From positions 62,001 through 126,000 of the forward strand of contig CACWPS010000001.1 of assembly GCA_902762875.1 (NCBI GenBank): a stretch of DNA of 64,000 nucleotides, read 5' to 3'. Below are positions 18,444 to 26,358 of this stretch, in pieces. The notes under the pieces were generated by a model that did not search any database, was not told the DNA's origin, and worked only from the letters and a program-made list of their open reading frames with translations. Source of the stretch: Oscillospiraceae bacterium. GTDB taxonomy: Bacteria; Bacillota; Clostridia; Oscillospirales; Acutalibacteraceae. Numbering within the stretch: the first letter of the stretch is position 1; each line of letters starts with the position of its first letter. A program made the position numbers and the translations under genes.

Positions 18444-18482
18444 AATCCCCGATAAGGCAGCATCCTTATCGGGGATTCTTTT
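18444..18482 (+). terminator. Rho-independent terminator of the dnaK operon
   Basis: AATCCCCGATAAGG (18444-18457) and CCTTATCGGGGATT (18464-18477) form a perfect 14-bp stem with a 6-base loop, followed by CTTTT. Confidence 0.92.
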
Positions 18483-18494
18483 AAAATAATAATA

Positions 18495-18523
18495 TTGACT
18501 ATAATATTTACAAGTGTTAAAAT
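18495..18523 (+). promoter_or_regulatory. Promoter of the GT2 gene
   Basis: TTGACT (18495-18500), 17 bases, TAAAAT (18518-18523), about 35 bases before the start codon. Confidence 0.65.
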
Positions 18524-18558
18524 CTAAATGTCTAAAAGTTTATGTTAGGGTGTTTGTA

Positions 18559-19515
18559 ATGAAACGGCTAATGATTGTAGTTCCGTGCTTTAATGAGGAA
18601 GAGGTTTTACCGACAAGCTTAAAAGAGCTTATTTCGGCAGTTGAGAATTTAATAAAAAAGGAAAAAATAAGTAGGGACAGCGGTATACTCTTTGTGAATG
18701 ACGGCAGCCGTGACCGCACATGGGAGCTTATAAGCAAGGCTCATAAAGAGAGTAATTATGTTTACGGGCTTAATTTGGCGGGTAATGTAGGTCACCAGAA
18801 CGCTCTGCTTGCGGGGCTTAATACCGTTAAGGATATTTGCGATGTTTCTATTAGCATCGATGCTGATTTGCAGGATGATGTGGGCGTAATTGAAGAGATG
18901 ATTGATAAGTATTACTCAGGAGCGGACATTGTTTACGGTGTAAGAAGTGAGCGCAAGACCGATTCCTTCTTTAAGCGTTTCACCGCCCAGACATTTTATA
19001 AATTTATGTCGGCTATGGGGGTAAAGTCTGTGTATAATCATGCCGACTTTCGCCTTATGAGCGCACGAGCTATGCAGGCACTTTCCCTTTATAAGGAGCG
19101 AAATCTTTTTCTGCGGGGAATTGTACCGCAAATCGGCTATAAGACGGATTGTGTTTATTATGTACGCAAGCAACGCATGGCGGGAGAGAGCAAGTATCCC
19201 TTTAAAAAGATGCTTTCCTTTGCATTTGACGGAATAACCTCCTTTAGCATAAAACCGATTAAAATGGTTACTGCATTGGGTGCTGTTATCGTAGTATGCT
19301 CGGTTATCGCATTTATTTATACGATGATTTCTTATTTTATGGGACATACAGTACCCGGTTGGTCATCTCTTATGATTTCTATTTGGTTTTTAGGCGGTGT
19401 ACAGCTTCTATCTGTAGGAATTGTAGGTCAATACGTGGGCAAAACCTATATTGAAAGCAAGGAACGCCCGCAATACATTATAGAAGAATTTTTAAATCAT
19501 GATAAAAAATCTTAA
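18559..19515 (+). CDS. Family 2 glycosyltransferase, polyprenyl-phosphate sugar transferase type
   Basis: 318 aa. GT-A domain with VPCFNEEEVLP (5-15), SIDADLQDD near 97 (metal/nucleotide-sugar site) and ERNLFLRGIV near 180. Two C-terminal TM helices follow (about 235-258 and 270-295). This is the layout of DPM1/GtrB/CsbB/YkcC proteins, which move a sugar onto undecaprenyl phosphate for wall or teichoic acid decoration. No GtrA flippase or ligase is adjacent, so the final acceptor is unknown. ATG 18559 is preferred (AGGGTG 8 bases upstream). Confidence 0.85.
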   Translation: MKRLMIVVPCFNEEEVLPTSLKELISAVENLIKKEKISRDSGILFVNDGSRDRTWELISKAHKESNYVYGLNLAGNVGHQNALLAGLNTVKDICDVSISIDADLQDDVGVIEEMIDKYYSGADIVYGVRSERKTDSFFKRFTAQTFYKFMSAMGVKSVYNHADFRLMSARAMQALSLYKERNLFLRGIVPQIGYKTDCVYYVRKQRMAGESKYPFKKMLSFAFDGITSFSIKPIKMVTALGAVIVVCSVIAFIYTMISYFMGHTVPGWSSLMISIWFLGGVQLLSVGIVGQYVGKTYIESKERPQYIIEEFLNHDKKS

Positions 19516-19540
19516 CCTTATCTTTTACTTTATTAATACA

Positions 19541-19573
19541 ACAACCCCCTACGGATTATCCGTAGGGGGTTGT
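19541..19573. terminator. Hairpin between convergent GT2 gene and pnp
   Basis: A perfect 15-bp inverted repeat with loop TTA (ACAACCCCCTACGGA ... TCCGTAGGGGGTTGT). It lies 25 bases after the GT2 stop and 13 bases from the pnp stop on the other strand. A long U-run is missing on both sides, but the position suits a bidirectional terminator. Confidence 0.7.
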
Positions 19574-19585
19574 CTGTCAACAAAA

Positions 19586-21790
19586 TTAATCGTGCTTTTT
19601 AAAACCACGGCGCTCTCTTCCGCCATCCCGTCTTGCGGGGCGGGGTTGGGGAACATCGTCTGCGTCGGGCTCCACAACTGCGCCGTTTACCTCAACAAGC
19701 GCATCTCTGCGGGAGAGGTTGATTCTGCCCTGGTCGTCAATCTCGGTAACCTTAACGATAACCTGATCGCCCACATTTACAACATCCTCCACCTTTTCAA
19801 CACGCTTGACATCAAGTTTTGAAATATGGACGAGGCCTTCTTTGCCGGGAGCGATTTCCACAAATGCACCGAAGGTCATAAGGCGGGTTACCTTACCGCT
19901 GTAGATGCCGCCGATTTCAGGGTCGTTAGCGATAAGCTCAACAATCGAGATAGCCTGCTTAGCCTTTTCGACATCAAGACCCGAAACATAAACATGGCCG
20001 TCTTCTTCGATATTGATAGTGCAGTCGCACTGCTCCTGAATAGACTGGATAACCTTGCCCTGCTTACCGATAACATCGCCGATTTTATCGGGGCTAATCT
20101 GGGTTGTCAACATCTTGGGAGCATACTTTGAAAGCTCGGCTCTGGGCTCGGGGATACACTTAAGCATTATCTCGTCAAGAATGTAATCCCTTGCCTTATG
20201 GGTCTTTGCAAAGGCTTCCTTGATGATTTCAGGGGTAAGACCGTGAACCTTCAGGTCCATCTGGATAGCGGTGATACCCTTATGAGTACCCGCAACCTTA
20301 AAGTCCATATCGCCGTAGAAGTCTTCAAGACCCTGAATATCAACCATGGTCATAAAGTCGCCGTAAACGCCGTCATCACCTGTGATAAGACCGCAGGAAA
20401 TACCCGCAACCGGAGCCTTAATCGGAACACCTGCTGCCATAAGGGCTAAGGTTGAACCGCATATTGAACCCTGCGAGGTGGAGCCGTTAGAGGAAAGTAC
20501 CTCGGATACAACACGGATAGCATACGGGAAGTCATCAATGCTGGGAATAACGGGCACAAGTGCTTTTTCGGCAAGTGCACCGTGACCGATTTCACGGCGG
20601 CCGGGACCTCTTGAGGGCTTTGTTTCGCCTACAGAATAAGAGGGGAAGTTGTAGTGGTGAATATATCTCTTAGTAACCTCTTCGTCAAGGCCGTCTAATT
20701 TTTGCGCTTCGCTTATGGGGGCTAAGGTTGCAACAGAGAGAACCTGAGTCTGACCTCTTGTGAACATACCCGAGCCGTGAACACGGGGAAGAAGGTCAAC
20801 CTGTGCGTTAAGGGGACGGATTTCGTCAATTCCTCTTCCGTCAACACGCTTCTTTTCGTTCTTGAGCCAGTCTCTTACAACATGCTTCTGAACGAGGTAC
20901 ATAATCTCCTCGATTTTACCCTCGCAGCCCTCGAATTTTTCATCAAACTTTTCGTGTACGGCATTGTAAATGGGGAGAAGCGCCGCATCACGGACGGTTT
21001 TATCATCGGTATCAAGTGCCTTTTTAACATCCTCAATGCAGAAGTCTTCGATTTCCTTGAAAATTTCGGGGTCGGGATCGTTGGACTCGAATTCAAATTT
21101 AGGCTTACCGATTTCGGCAACAATGCCGTTTATAAACTTAACGATTTCCTTATTAGCCTCGTGACCTGCCATAATGCAGTCGAACATAAGCTCGTCCGAA
21201 ATTTCGTTAGCGCCCGCCTCTATCATAGCAACCAAATCCTCGGTAGAGGAAACGGTCAAATTAAGGTCGGACTTTGCACGCTGTTCCAAATCGGGGTTTA
21301 TTATAATTTCGCCGTCAACAAGACCTACATTAACGCTTGAAATAGGTCCTGCCCACGGAACATCGGAAATTGCGATAGCTGCTGAAACGCCGATTGCGGC
21401 GGCAACCTCGGGTGAGCAGTCGGGGTCAACCGACATAACCGTTGCTACAACCGAGCAATCGTTGCGCATATCCTTAGGGAACAGCGGGCGAATAGGACGG
21501 TCAATACAACGGGAAGCAAGAATAGCCTTGTCGCTGGCTCTGCCCTCACGCCTTGTGAAGGAGCCGGGCAGACGGCCTACAGAGTACATCTTTTCCTCAT
21601 AGTCAACCGAAAGGGGGAAGAAGTCAACCCCCTCACGAGGCTTTGCAGAGGCGGTAACGGTGCAGAGCACCTTGGTTTCGCCGTATGAAGCCATAACGGC
21701 GGCATTTGCTAACTGCGCCATCATACCTGTTTCAAGCTTTAAGGGTCTGCCTGCAAGGGTGGTTTCGTAAACCTTGTAGTTTTCAAACAT
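19586..21790 (-). CDS. pnp: Polyribonucleotide nucleotidyltransferase (PNPase)
   Basis: 734 aa. Two RNase PH domains (about 10-225 and 310-540) flank a helical linker; then a KH domain (KIGDVIGKQGKVIQ near 560) and an S1 domain (GGIYSGKVTRLMTFGAFVE near 625), ending in an Arg-rich tail. It degrades RNA phosphorolytically from the 3' end and is part of the degradosome. AAGGAG sits 8-9 bases before ATG. It is downstream of rpsO in the usual order, with a leader that can fold into a multibranched structure. Confidence 0.97.
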   Translation of the reverse strand: MFENYKVYETTLAGRPLKLETGMMAQLANAAVMASYGETKVLCTVTASAKPREGVDFFPLSVDYEEKMYSVGRLPGSFTRREGRASDKAILASRCIDRPIRPLFPKDMRNDCSVVATVMSVDPDCSPEVAAAIGVSAAIAISDVPWAGPISSVNVGLVDGEIIINPDLEQRAKSDLNLTVSSTEDLVAMIEAGANEISDELMFDCIMAGHEANKEIVKFINGIVAEIGKPKFEFESNDPDPEIFKEIEDFCIEDVKKALDTDDKTVRDAALLPIYNAVHEKFDEKFEGCEGKIEEIMYLVQKHVVRDWLKNEKKRVDGRGIDEIRPLNAQVDLLPRVHGSGMFTRGQTQVLSVATLAPISEAQKLDGLDEEVTKRYIHHYNFPSYSVGETKPSRGPGRREIGHGALAEKALVPVIPSIDDFPYAIRVVSEVLSSNGSTSQGSICGSTLALMAAGVPIKAPVAGISCGLITGDDGVYGDFMTMVDIQGLEDFYGDMDFKVAGTHKGITAIQMDLKVHGLTPEIIKEAFAKTHKARDYILDEIMLKCIPEPRAELSKYAPKMLTTQISPDKIGDVIGKQGKVIQSIQEQCDCTINIEEDGHVYVSGLDVEKAKQAISIVELIANDPEIGGIYSGKVTRLMTFGAFVEIAPGKEGLVHISKLDVKRVEKVEDVVNVGDQVIVKVTEIDDQGRINLSRRDALVEVNGAVVEPDADDVPQPRPARRDGGRERRGFKKHD

Positions 21791-21816
21791 ACTAAAATCT
21801 CCTTATAATTTTTTTC

Positions 21817-21895
21817 AAGAGATTTTCGGTTAGCAATAAATCCAACACCCGATATTTCGGATACTCGATTTACCGCTAAATCACGAAAATCTCTT
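21817..21895 (-). promoter_or_regulatory. Structured leader RNA of pnp
   Basis: A perfect 12-bp closing stem (AAGAGATTTTCG at 21817-21828, CGAAAATCTCTT at 21884-21895) encloses a perfect 6-bp hairpin with a GCGG loop in the RNA (21867-21882) and a second 6-bp hairpin (21847-21862). It ends about 27 bases before the pnp start. In enterobacteria the pnp leader stem is cut by RNase III and used for autocontrol; a similar role here is inferred. Confidence 0.55.
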
Positions 21896-21910
21896 TTTTA
21901 CATTTACAAT

Positions 21911-21943
21911 AAGGCAGACCGAACAAAGTGCCGATCTGCCTTT
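21911..21943 (-). terminator. Hairpin after rpsO
   Basis: AAGGCAGA(T)CG and CG(G)TCTGCCTT on the minus strand form an 11-bp stem with one G-U pair, 11 bases past the rpsO stop. The 3' flank (ATTGTAAATG) has no real U-run, so partial read-through into pnp, or processing, is likely. Confidence 0.6.
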
Positions 21944-21953
21944 AGAGTACGGA

Positions 21954-22217
21954 TTACTTACGGATGCCGAGCTTTTTGATGATTGCACGGTATCTTTCAA
22001 TATCGTTTTTCTGCAGGTAAGCAAGAAGGTTTCTTCTGTGACCTACCATTTTGAGAAGACCGCGGTAAGAATGACGATCCTTCGGGTGAACCTTTAAGTG
22101 AGCGTTGAGCTCGTTGATTCTGGTGGTGAGAAGCGCAATCTGCACCTCGGGAGAACCTGTGTCACCCTCATGAATAGCGTAATTCTTCATGATCTGCTGC
22201 TTTAATTCTTTAGTCAT
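21954..22217 (-). CDS. rpsO: 30S ribosomal protein S15
   Basis: 87 aa ([28 protein letters not shown] split at the helix, ... [13 protein letters not shown]), full length with the conserved [23 protein letters not shown] block. It binds the 16S rRNA central-domain three-way junction. The second Met (22217) is taken as start because AAAGGAG lies 8-10 bases upstream; GTG 22226 would overlap that site. It has its own promoter and a foldable leader. Confidence 0.96.
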   Translation of the reverse strand: MTKELKQQIMKNYAIHEGDTGSPEVQIALLTTRINELNAHLKVHPKDRHSYRGLLKMVGHRRNLLAYLQKNDIERYRAIIKKLGIRK

Positions 22218-22242
22218 TTTTTTCACTCCTTTAAAATATCAT

Positions 22243-22347
22243 CCGTCAACCAAGCGAAAGGCCAAAGTGACTCCCCAAAGGGGCGGACGCCAAAGGCTTA
22301 GTACACGGTAGCCTTAATATTATAGCATAACCAAACACAAAAGTAAA
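22243..22347 (-). promoter_or_regulatory. rpsO promoter and foldable leader
   Basis: On the minus strand TTTACT (22347-22342), 17 bases, TATAAT (22324-22319) with an extended -10 TG. The transcript then shows a perfect 6-bp hairpin AAGGCT/AGCCTT (22315-22293) and a GC stem CCCC/GGGG (22283-22273) inside a short closing stem CGTC/GACG (22289-22244). S15 represses its own mRNA through leader structures in several bacteria; this is a candidate for that. Confidence 0.5.
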
Positions 22348-22354
22348 GCTTTTT

Positions 22355-23791
22355 TTACTGCGAAATTGAAACCTCGCTTTTTTCGGTGACCTTTTGTGTG
22401 CGCAGTAGCCTTTTCCGTACTGAGTTGGAGCATAAAAAGTGAATAAGTGCGGTCATTGCCCAGGAAATAGGATATGAAACATATATTATTCCGAGGGTGG
22501 GGCGGGCGGCAAAAACCGTAAAAATCCAGACAACACGGAAAAGGCAGGAGCCTATAAGCGAAACGATAGTGGAGGTTGCGGATTTGCCGAGTCCTCTAAG
22601 TATACCCGAGCCCACTTCCATAAAGGCTAAAGTGAAATATGGTGGGAACATATATAACAGTCGTGTAATGGCCGCCGAATATGCAATAGCCTCACCCGTA
22701 CCTGCGGCACCGTTTACAACACCGTAAAGGGACAAAAGCGGATTACGGAATAACAGGATAAGCCCTGCCGAAATTTCGGCAACGAAAAATGTTATAAGAT
22801 AGCAGTTGCGCATAACCGAACCTATGCGGTTGTATTTTCTTGCACCCAAATTCTGTCCCGTAAAGGTAATTGATGCCTGATACACCGAGTTTGTTGCGGT
22901 GTAGGCAAAGCCTTCTAAGTTTGCGACTGCGGAATTGCCCTTAACCACAGGCTGATAGTTTATGCCTGCAGGTGTTAGCATATTGTTGACCTTAATTATA
23001 GAGGACTGAATCAGCATATTGGAGAGCGAAAACAGCGCCCCCTGTATTCCTGCGGGAAGACCGATATACACAATGCTTTTAAAGGAGGTTTTATCAAGCC
23101 TTAATTTTCTAAAGGAAAAACGGCAGATACCCTTGCTCCGCCCGAGGTGTACCAGAAGAATCGCCGCAGAGGCGGCATTTGCAATGGTAGTGGCAAGTGC
23201 AACGCCCTCCACCGACATACCGAGAAATAACACAAAAAACAGATTCAGCGCCACATTTAAAAGGCCTGTGCCTGTCATCACAAATAAGGGTGTTTTGGTA
23301 TCTCCCTCGGCACGGAGGATGGCGACCGCATAATTAGTAAGGGATAAAAACGGAGCACCTAAAAAATAGATTATTACATATTTGGAGGAAAGCTCAAGCA
23401 ACTTACCGCTGATCCCCATTACGGACAGAATAGGTTTTTGAAAAGCAATACCTATAATGCCGCCTACCGTGCCGAATATAAGACTTGTGAGTATTGCAGT
23501 ATGCACGGCTTTTGAAATCCTATCGGGGCTATTTGCACCTATATACCTTGCTACAACAACATTTGCACCTACTGAAAAGCCTATAAAAATATTTATAAAA
23601 AGGTTTATCATTGCAGTAGTTGTGCCGATTGCTCCGACCGCATCAGGCTCGTTTGAAAGGCTGACTATTACCATATCTGCCGCATTGTAAAGCACCTGCA
23701 AAATATTTGTAAGCATAAGCGGCATAACAAAACGCAGTATTTTGCCGAACAGCGGTCCTTCGGTCATATTTATCTGATTTGTTTTGCTCAT
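22355..23791 (-). CDS. MATE family efflux transporter
   Basis: 478 aa with about 12 TM helices and the MATE start pattern (TEGPLFGKILRFVMPLMLTNILQVLYN divided over residues 10-36), plus TTAMINLFINIFIGFSVGANVVVAR near 70. The family exports cationic drugs or metabolites using Na+ or H+ gradients; the substrate cannot be read from sequence. It is the left neighbour of the phage-head cassette, transcribed away from it, with its own promoter. Confidence 0.9.
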   Translation of the reverse strand: MSKTNQINMTEGPLFGKILRFVMPLMLTNILQVLYNAADMVIVSLSNEPDAVGAIGTTTAMINLFINIFIGFSVGANVVVARYIGANSPDRISKAVHTAILTSLIFGTVGGIIGIAFQKPILSVMGISGKLLELSSKYVIIYFLGAPFLSLTNYAVAILRAEGDTKTPLFVMTGTGLLNVALNLFFVLFLGMSVEGVALATTIANAASAAILLVHLGRSKGICRFSFRKLRLDKTSFKSIVYIGLPAGIQGALFSLSNMLIQSSIIKVNNMLTPAGINYQPVVKGNSAVANLEGFAYTATNSVYQASITFTGQNLGARKYNRIGSVMRNCYLITFFVAEISAGLILLFRNPLLSLYGVVNGAAGTGEAIAYSAAITRLLYMFPPYFTLAFMEVGSGILRGLGKSATSTIVSLIGSCLFRVVWIFTVFAARPTLGIIYVSYPISWAMTALIHFLCSNSVRKRLLRTQKVTEKSEVSISQ

Positions 23792-23827
23792 ATATACAAG
23801 TCCCTGACAATTTAAAATTCTTCGATT

Positions 23828-23856
23828 GTTATAGCACAGATACCTATAAAAGTCAA
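23828..23856 (-). promoter_or_regulatory. Promoter of the MATE gene
   Basis: Reading the minus strand: TTGACT (23856-23851), 17-base spacer, TATAAC (23833-23828), about 35 bases before the ATG. Confidence 0.7.
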
Positions 23857-23927
23857 GAAGATATTTTATGTCGGTGAATGTCCGTAATAAGTGGATATAT
23901 TATAGCAATCGCCGGGAGGAAAAGAAA

Positions 23928-24197
23928 ATGCGAGAGAACGACAAGCTACTTTATAAAACCTTGAAAACGCTTTTAAATGAAAGGCTTTCAGATGCGGAGG
24001 CTCAGTCGCTTAAAGACGAGGGATTTGAGGTTAAAAATCCTACAAGAAAGACCGCAGTTATGATTGCACTTTACAAAAAGGCCGCTTCGGGGGATCTTTC
24101 GGCTATAAAGGAGCTGCGTTCGATCGTAAGCGAAAAGGATTCGGAAAAAACGGGTACAGCAAGGGCGGTGACAATAATTGACGATGTCGGAAATTAA
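23928..24197 (+). CDS. Putative phage terminase small subunit
   Basis: 89 aa, charged and probably helical (LYKTLKTLLNERLSDAEA, ... KTAVMIALYKKAASGDLSAIKELRSIV). The segment GDLSAIKELRSIV resembles the oligomerisation part of small terminase-like phage proteins. The main argument is position: 14 bases overlap with the large terminase gene. Small terminases pick the DNA to be packaged. GGGAGGA (23914-23920) lies 7 bases before ATG 23928. No clear promoter is seen upstream. Confidence is moderate because the sequence family is weakly conserved. Confidence 0.6.
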   Translation: MRENDKLLYKTLKTLLNERLSDAEAQSLKDEGFEVKNPTRKTAVMIALYKKAASGDLSAIKELRSIVSEKDSEKTGTARAVTIIDDVGN

Positions 24198-25485
24198 GCT
24201 TTCCGAAATTATCGGCGGCGGGTATGATGACTTTTGGAGCTGTGAAAAACGCTACAGGGTTTTAAAGGGCGGTAAAGGCTCAAAAAAATCGGCGACGACA
24301 GCCCTTAATTTTATCTACAGACTGATGAAATACGAGGGAAGTAATCTTTTGGTTGTTCGTCAGGTTATGAATACCCACCGTGACAGCACCTTTGCACAGC
24401 TTAAATGGGCGCAGGAACGCCTGAATGTTTCACATCTTTGGAAAAATACCGTTTCGCCTATGGAAATGGTCTATACCCCAACGGGTCAAAGAATAATTTT
24501 CAGGGGCTTTGACGATGTGTTAAAGCTTGCCTCTACCACCGTCCCCACGGGTTACTTAAATTTCGTTTGGATTGAGGAGGCCTTTGAAATTTCTTTAGAA
24601 GCCGATTTTGATAAACTGGATTTATCGGTACCGAGAGGAAATGTTAAGCCGCCTTTATACAAGCAGACTACCCTTACCTTTAATCCGTGGAGTGGGACAC
24701 ATTGGCTGAAAAAACGTTTTTTTGATACCGTAAACGGGGAAACTGCCACCTTTTCCACCAACTACCTAATAAATGAGTTTTTGGACGATACGGACAGGGC
24801 GGTATTTGAGCGTATGAAAAGGAATAACCGCCGCAAATACGAGGTGGCGGGACTTGGTAACTGGGGTATTTCCGAGGGTTTGGTTTATGAAAACTGGACA
24901 GTAGGAAAAAAGGAAATTCCAAAACAAGAGCTGTATAAGTGGAAAAGCTTTTTCGGTCTTGACTACGGCTATACCAATGACCCGACGGGCTTTGTAGCAT
25001 TTTTGGCAAACCCTATTGACAAGGAGCTTTACATATACCGTGAATTTTGCAAACGGCGTATGCTTAACTGTGATATTGCCGAGGAAATAAAGCGGCTTGG
25101 GTTTGCAAAGGAACGCATACGGGCTGACTGCGCCGAGCCAAAGTCTAACGACGATTTAAGGCGCTTAGGTATTTCGAGGATTACGCCGTCGGTTAAAGGC
25201 AGGGACAGCATCTTAAACGGGATTAACGCCATTAATGAATATAAAATTACGGTTAATCCCGACTGTGTAAATATGATACGGGAGCTTTCTTCCTATATTT
25301 ATGACGACAATTCCGCCGAAAACGGAAAACGAATGCCAAAGGACAGCGATAACCATTTATGCGATGCTTTAAGGTACGCTTTTGAGGATGTTAAGCGGTT
25401 TCACCCTCAGCCTGAAAACGGGGACGGGGATTACCACCGTCCCGATATAACCGAATCTGACATTAACGGAGGTTGGGATATATGA
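24184..25485 (+). CDS. Phage terminase large subunit (PBSX/XtmB type)
   Basis: 433 aa. N-terminal ATPase: Walker A-like GGKGSKKSATT (about 28-38; the usual Gly before Lys-Ser is Lys), RQVMNTHRDSTFAQLKWA (about 59-76) and Walker B-like FVWIEEAFE (about 127). C-terminal RNase H-fold nuclease: GLDYGYTNDPTG (about 257), RADCAEPKSNDDLRR (about 315) and DSDNHLCDALRYAFED (about 387) supply the acidic metal-binding residues. It drives DNA into the procapsid and cuts it. ATG 24184 is preferred over TTG 24178. The ORF is intact, with both activities apparently preserved. Confidence 0.92.
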   Translation: MSEIKLSEIIGGGYDDFWSCEKRYRVLKGGKGSKKSATTALNFIYRLMKYEGSNLLVVRQVMNTHRDSTFAQLKWAQERLNVSHLWKNTVSPMEMVYTPTGQRIIFRGFDDVLKLASTTVPTGYLNFVWIEEAFEISLEADFDKLDLSVPRGNVKPPLYKQTTLTFNPWSGTHWLKKRFFDTVNGETATFSTNYLINEFLDDTDRAVFERMKRNNRRKYEVAGLGNWGISEGLVYENWTVGKKEIPKQELYKWKSFFGLDYGYTNDPTGFVAFLANPIDKELYIYREFCKRRMLNCDIAEEIKRLGFAKERIRADCAEPKSNDDLRRLGISRITPSVKGRDSILNGINAINEYKITVNPDCVNMIRELSSYIYDDNSAENGKRMPKDSDNHLCDALRYAFEDVKRFHPQPENGDGDYHRPDITESDINGGWDI

Positions 25486-25673
25486 CGGCATTGACTATTA
25501 TAGCGACAGCCGCCGCGGCGTTCCTTTTCGGATTCCTTTTGGGAACACACGGCTTAGGGCGCAGTAAAAGGACGGCTTACGGCAATCCCGCTGATAATGA
25601 GGAAATAGAAAAAATAAGGCGGGAATTCAGCAATTTTTTATCCTATGACGGCACAGAGCAGTCACAGCGATAA
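25482..25673 (+). CDS. Small phage membrane protein, unknown
   Basis: 63 aa: an N-terminal hydrophobic helix with small residues (about 3-23: TALTIIATAAAAFLFGFLLG), then a charged soluble tail. GGAGG (25468-25472) is 9 bases before ATG. It overlaps the end of the large terminase by 4 bases. Tiny single-TM proteins are common in phage head operons but rarely understood; a holin is unlikely with a single helix at this place, though not excluded. Confidence 0.6.
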   Translation: MTALTIIATAAAAFLFGFLLGTHGLGRSKRTAYGNPADNEEIEKIRREFSNFLSYDGTEQSQR

Positions 25674-25691
25674 CAGAAAGGAAGAATTATT

Positions 25692-26333
25692 TTGGAAAAT
25701 CTTACTCTTAAATCCGAAGCTATACCAAAGGCTTCAGAGAAGGACGAGGCGGATATAACGCAGGACACCAAACCTGAAAACGATAACGAAATTTTCGTTC
25801 CTGTAAAATACAACAAGGAAATAAGGAATTTAGGGATCAATGAGGCGGCGGAATTAGCCCAAAAGGGGCTTAAATTCGAGGCAATCGCCGCAGATTATGA
25901 AAGCTTAAAACGAATCGCACAAAAGAGCGGGAAAAGCGTTTCGGAATTTTTGTGCGCACTCGAGGAAGAAAAACTCAGAGCAAGGAAAAAAGAGCTTTTA
26001 GATGAATGCGGCGGAAATGAAGAAATGGCCGACTATGTTTTAGGGCTAGAGAAAAATCCTGAAACAAATTTGGGATTTAATGAGCTTAAAGCCGAGTTTC
26101 CTAATATTAAGGATATTTCCGACCTGCCGCCATCGGTTGTTGAAAATGCGAAAATGAAGGGTACGCTTTTGCTCGATGAGTATTTAAGATACCGTCACAA
26201 CGAGAAAAAGAACGCCCGCAGGGCGGCGACCCAAAGTGAAAACAACGAGGCCTTGAGTGTTGGTTCGCAAACCGACCGCAAGGGCGGAACAAGTCCCGAG
26301 ACCGCCGAATTTTTAAAGGGTCTTTGGCGATAA
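25692..26333 (+). CDS. Probable capsid scaffolding protein
   Basis: 213 aa, highly charged, mostly helical, low in aromatic residues. The N-terminus is acidic (KASEKDEADITQDTKPEND), the middle helical (EEEKLRARKKELLDECGG), and the C-terminus basic/polar (RHNEKKNARRAATQSEN) with a short tail ETAEFLKGLWR. This composition, and its place 25 bases before the major capsid gene, fit an internal scaffold. The start is TTG 25692 after AAAGGAAG. No protease domain is seen, so removal after assembly would be without cleavage. Identity rests on context. Confidence 0.6.
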   Translation: MENLTLKSEAIPKASEKDEADITQDTKPENDNEIFVPVKYNKEIRNLGINEAAELAQKGLKFEAIAADYESLKRIAQKSGKSVSEFLCALEEEKLRARKKELLDECGGNEEMADYVLGLEKNPETNLGFNELKAEFPNIKDISDLPPSVVENAKMKGTLLLDEYLRYRHNEKKNARRAATQSENNEALSVGSQTDRKGGTSPETAEFLKGLWR

Positions 26334-26358
26334 AATCTAAAATTTAAGGAGAAAAATT

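Noticed and set aside
23868..23927. Promoter for the phage cassette
   Set aside because: A TATTAT at 23898-23903 has no acceptable -35 partner; not listed.
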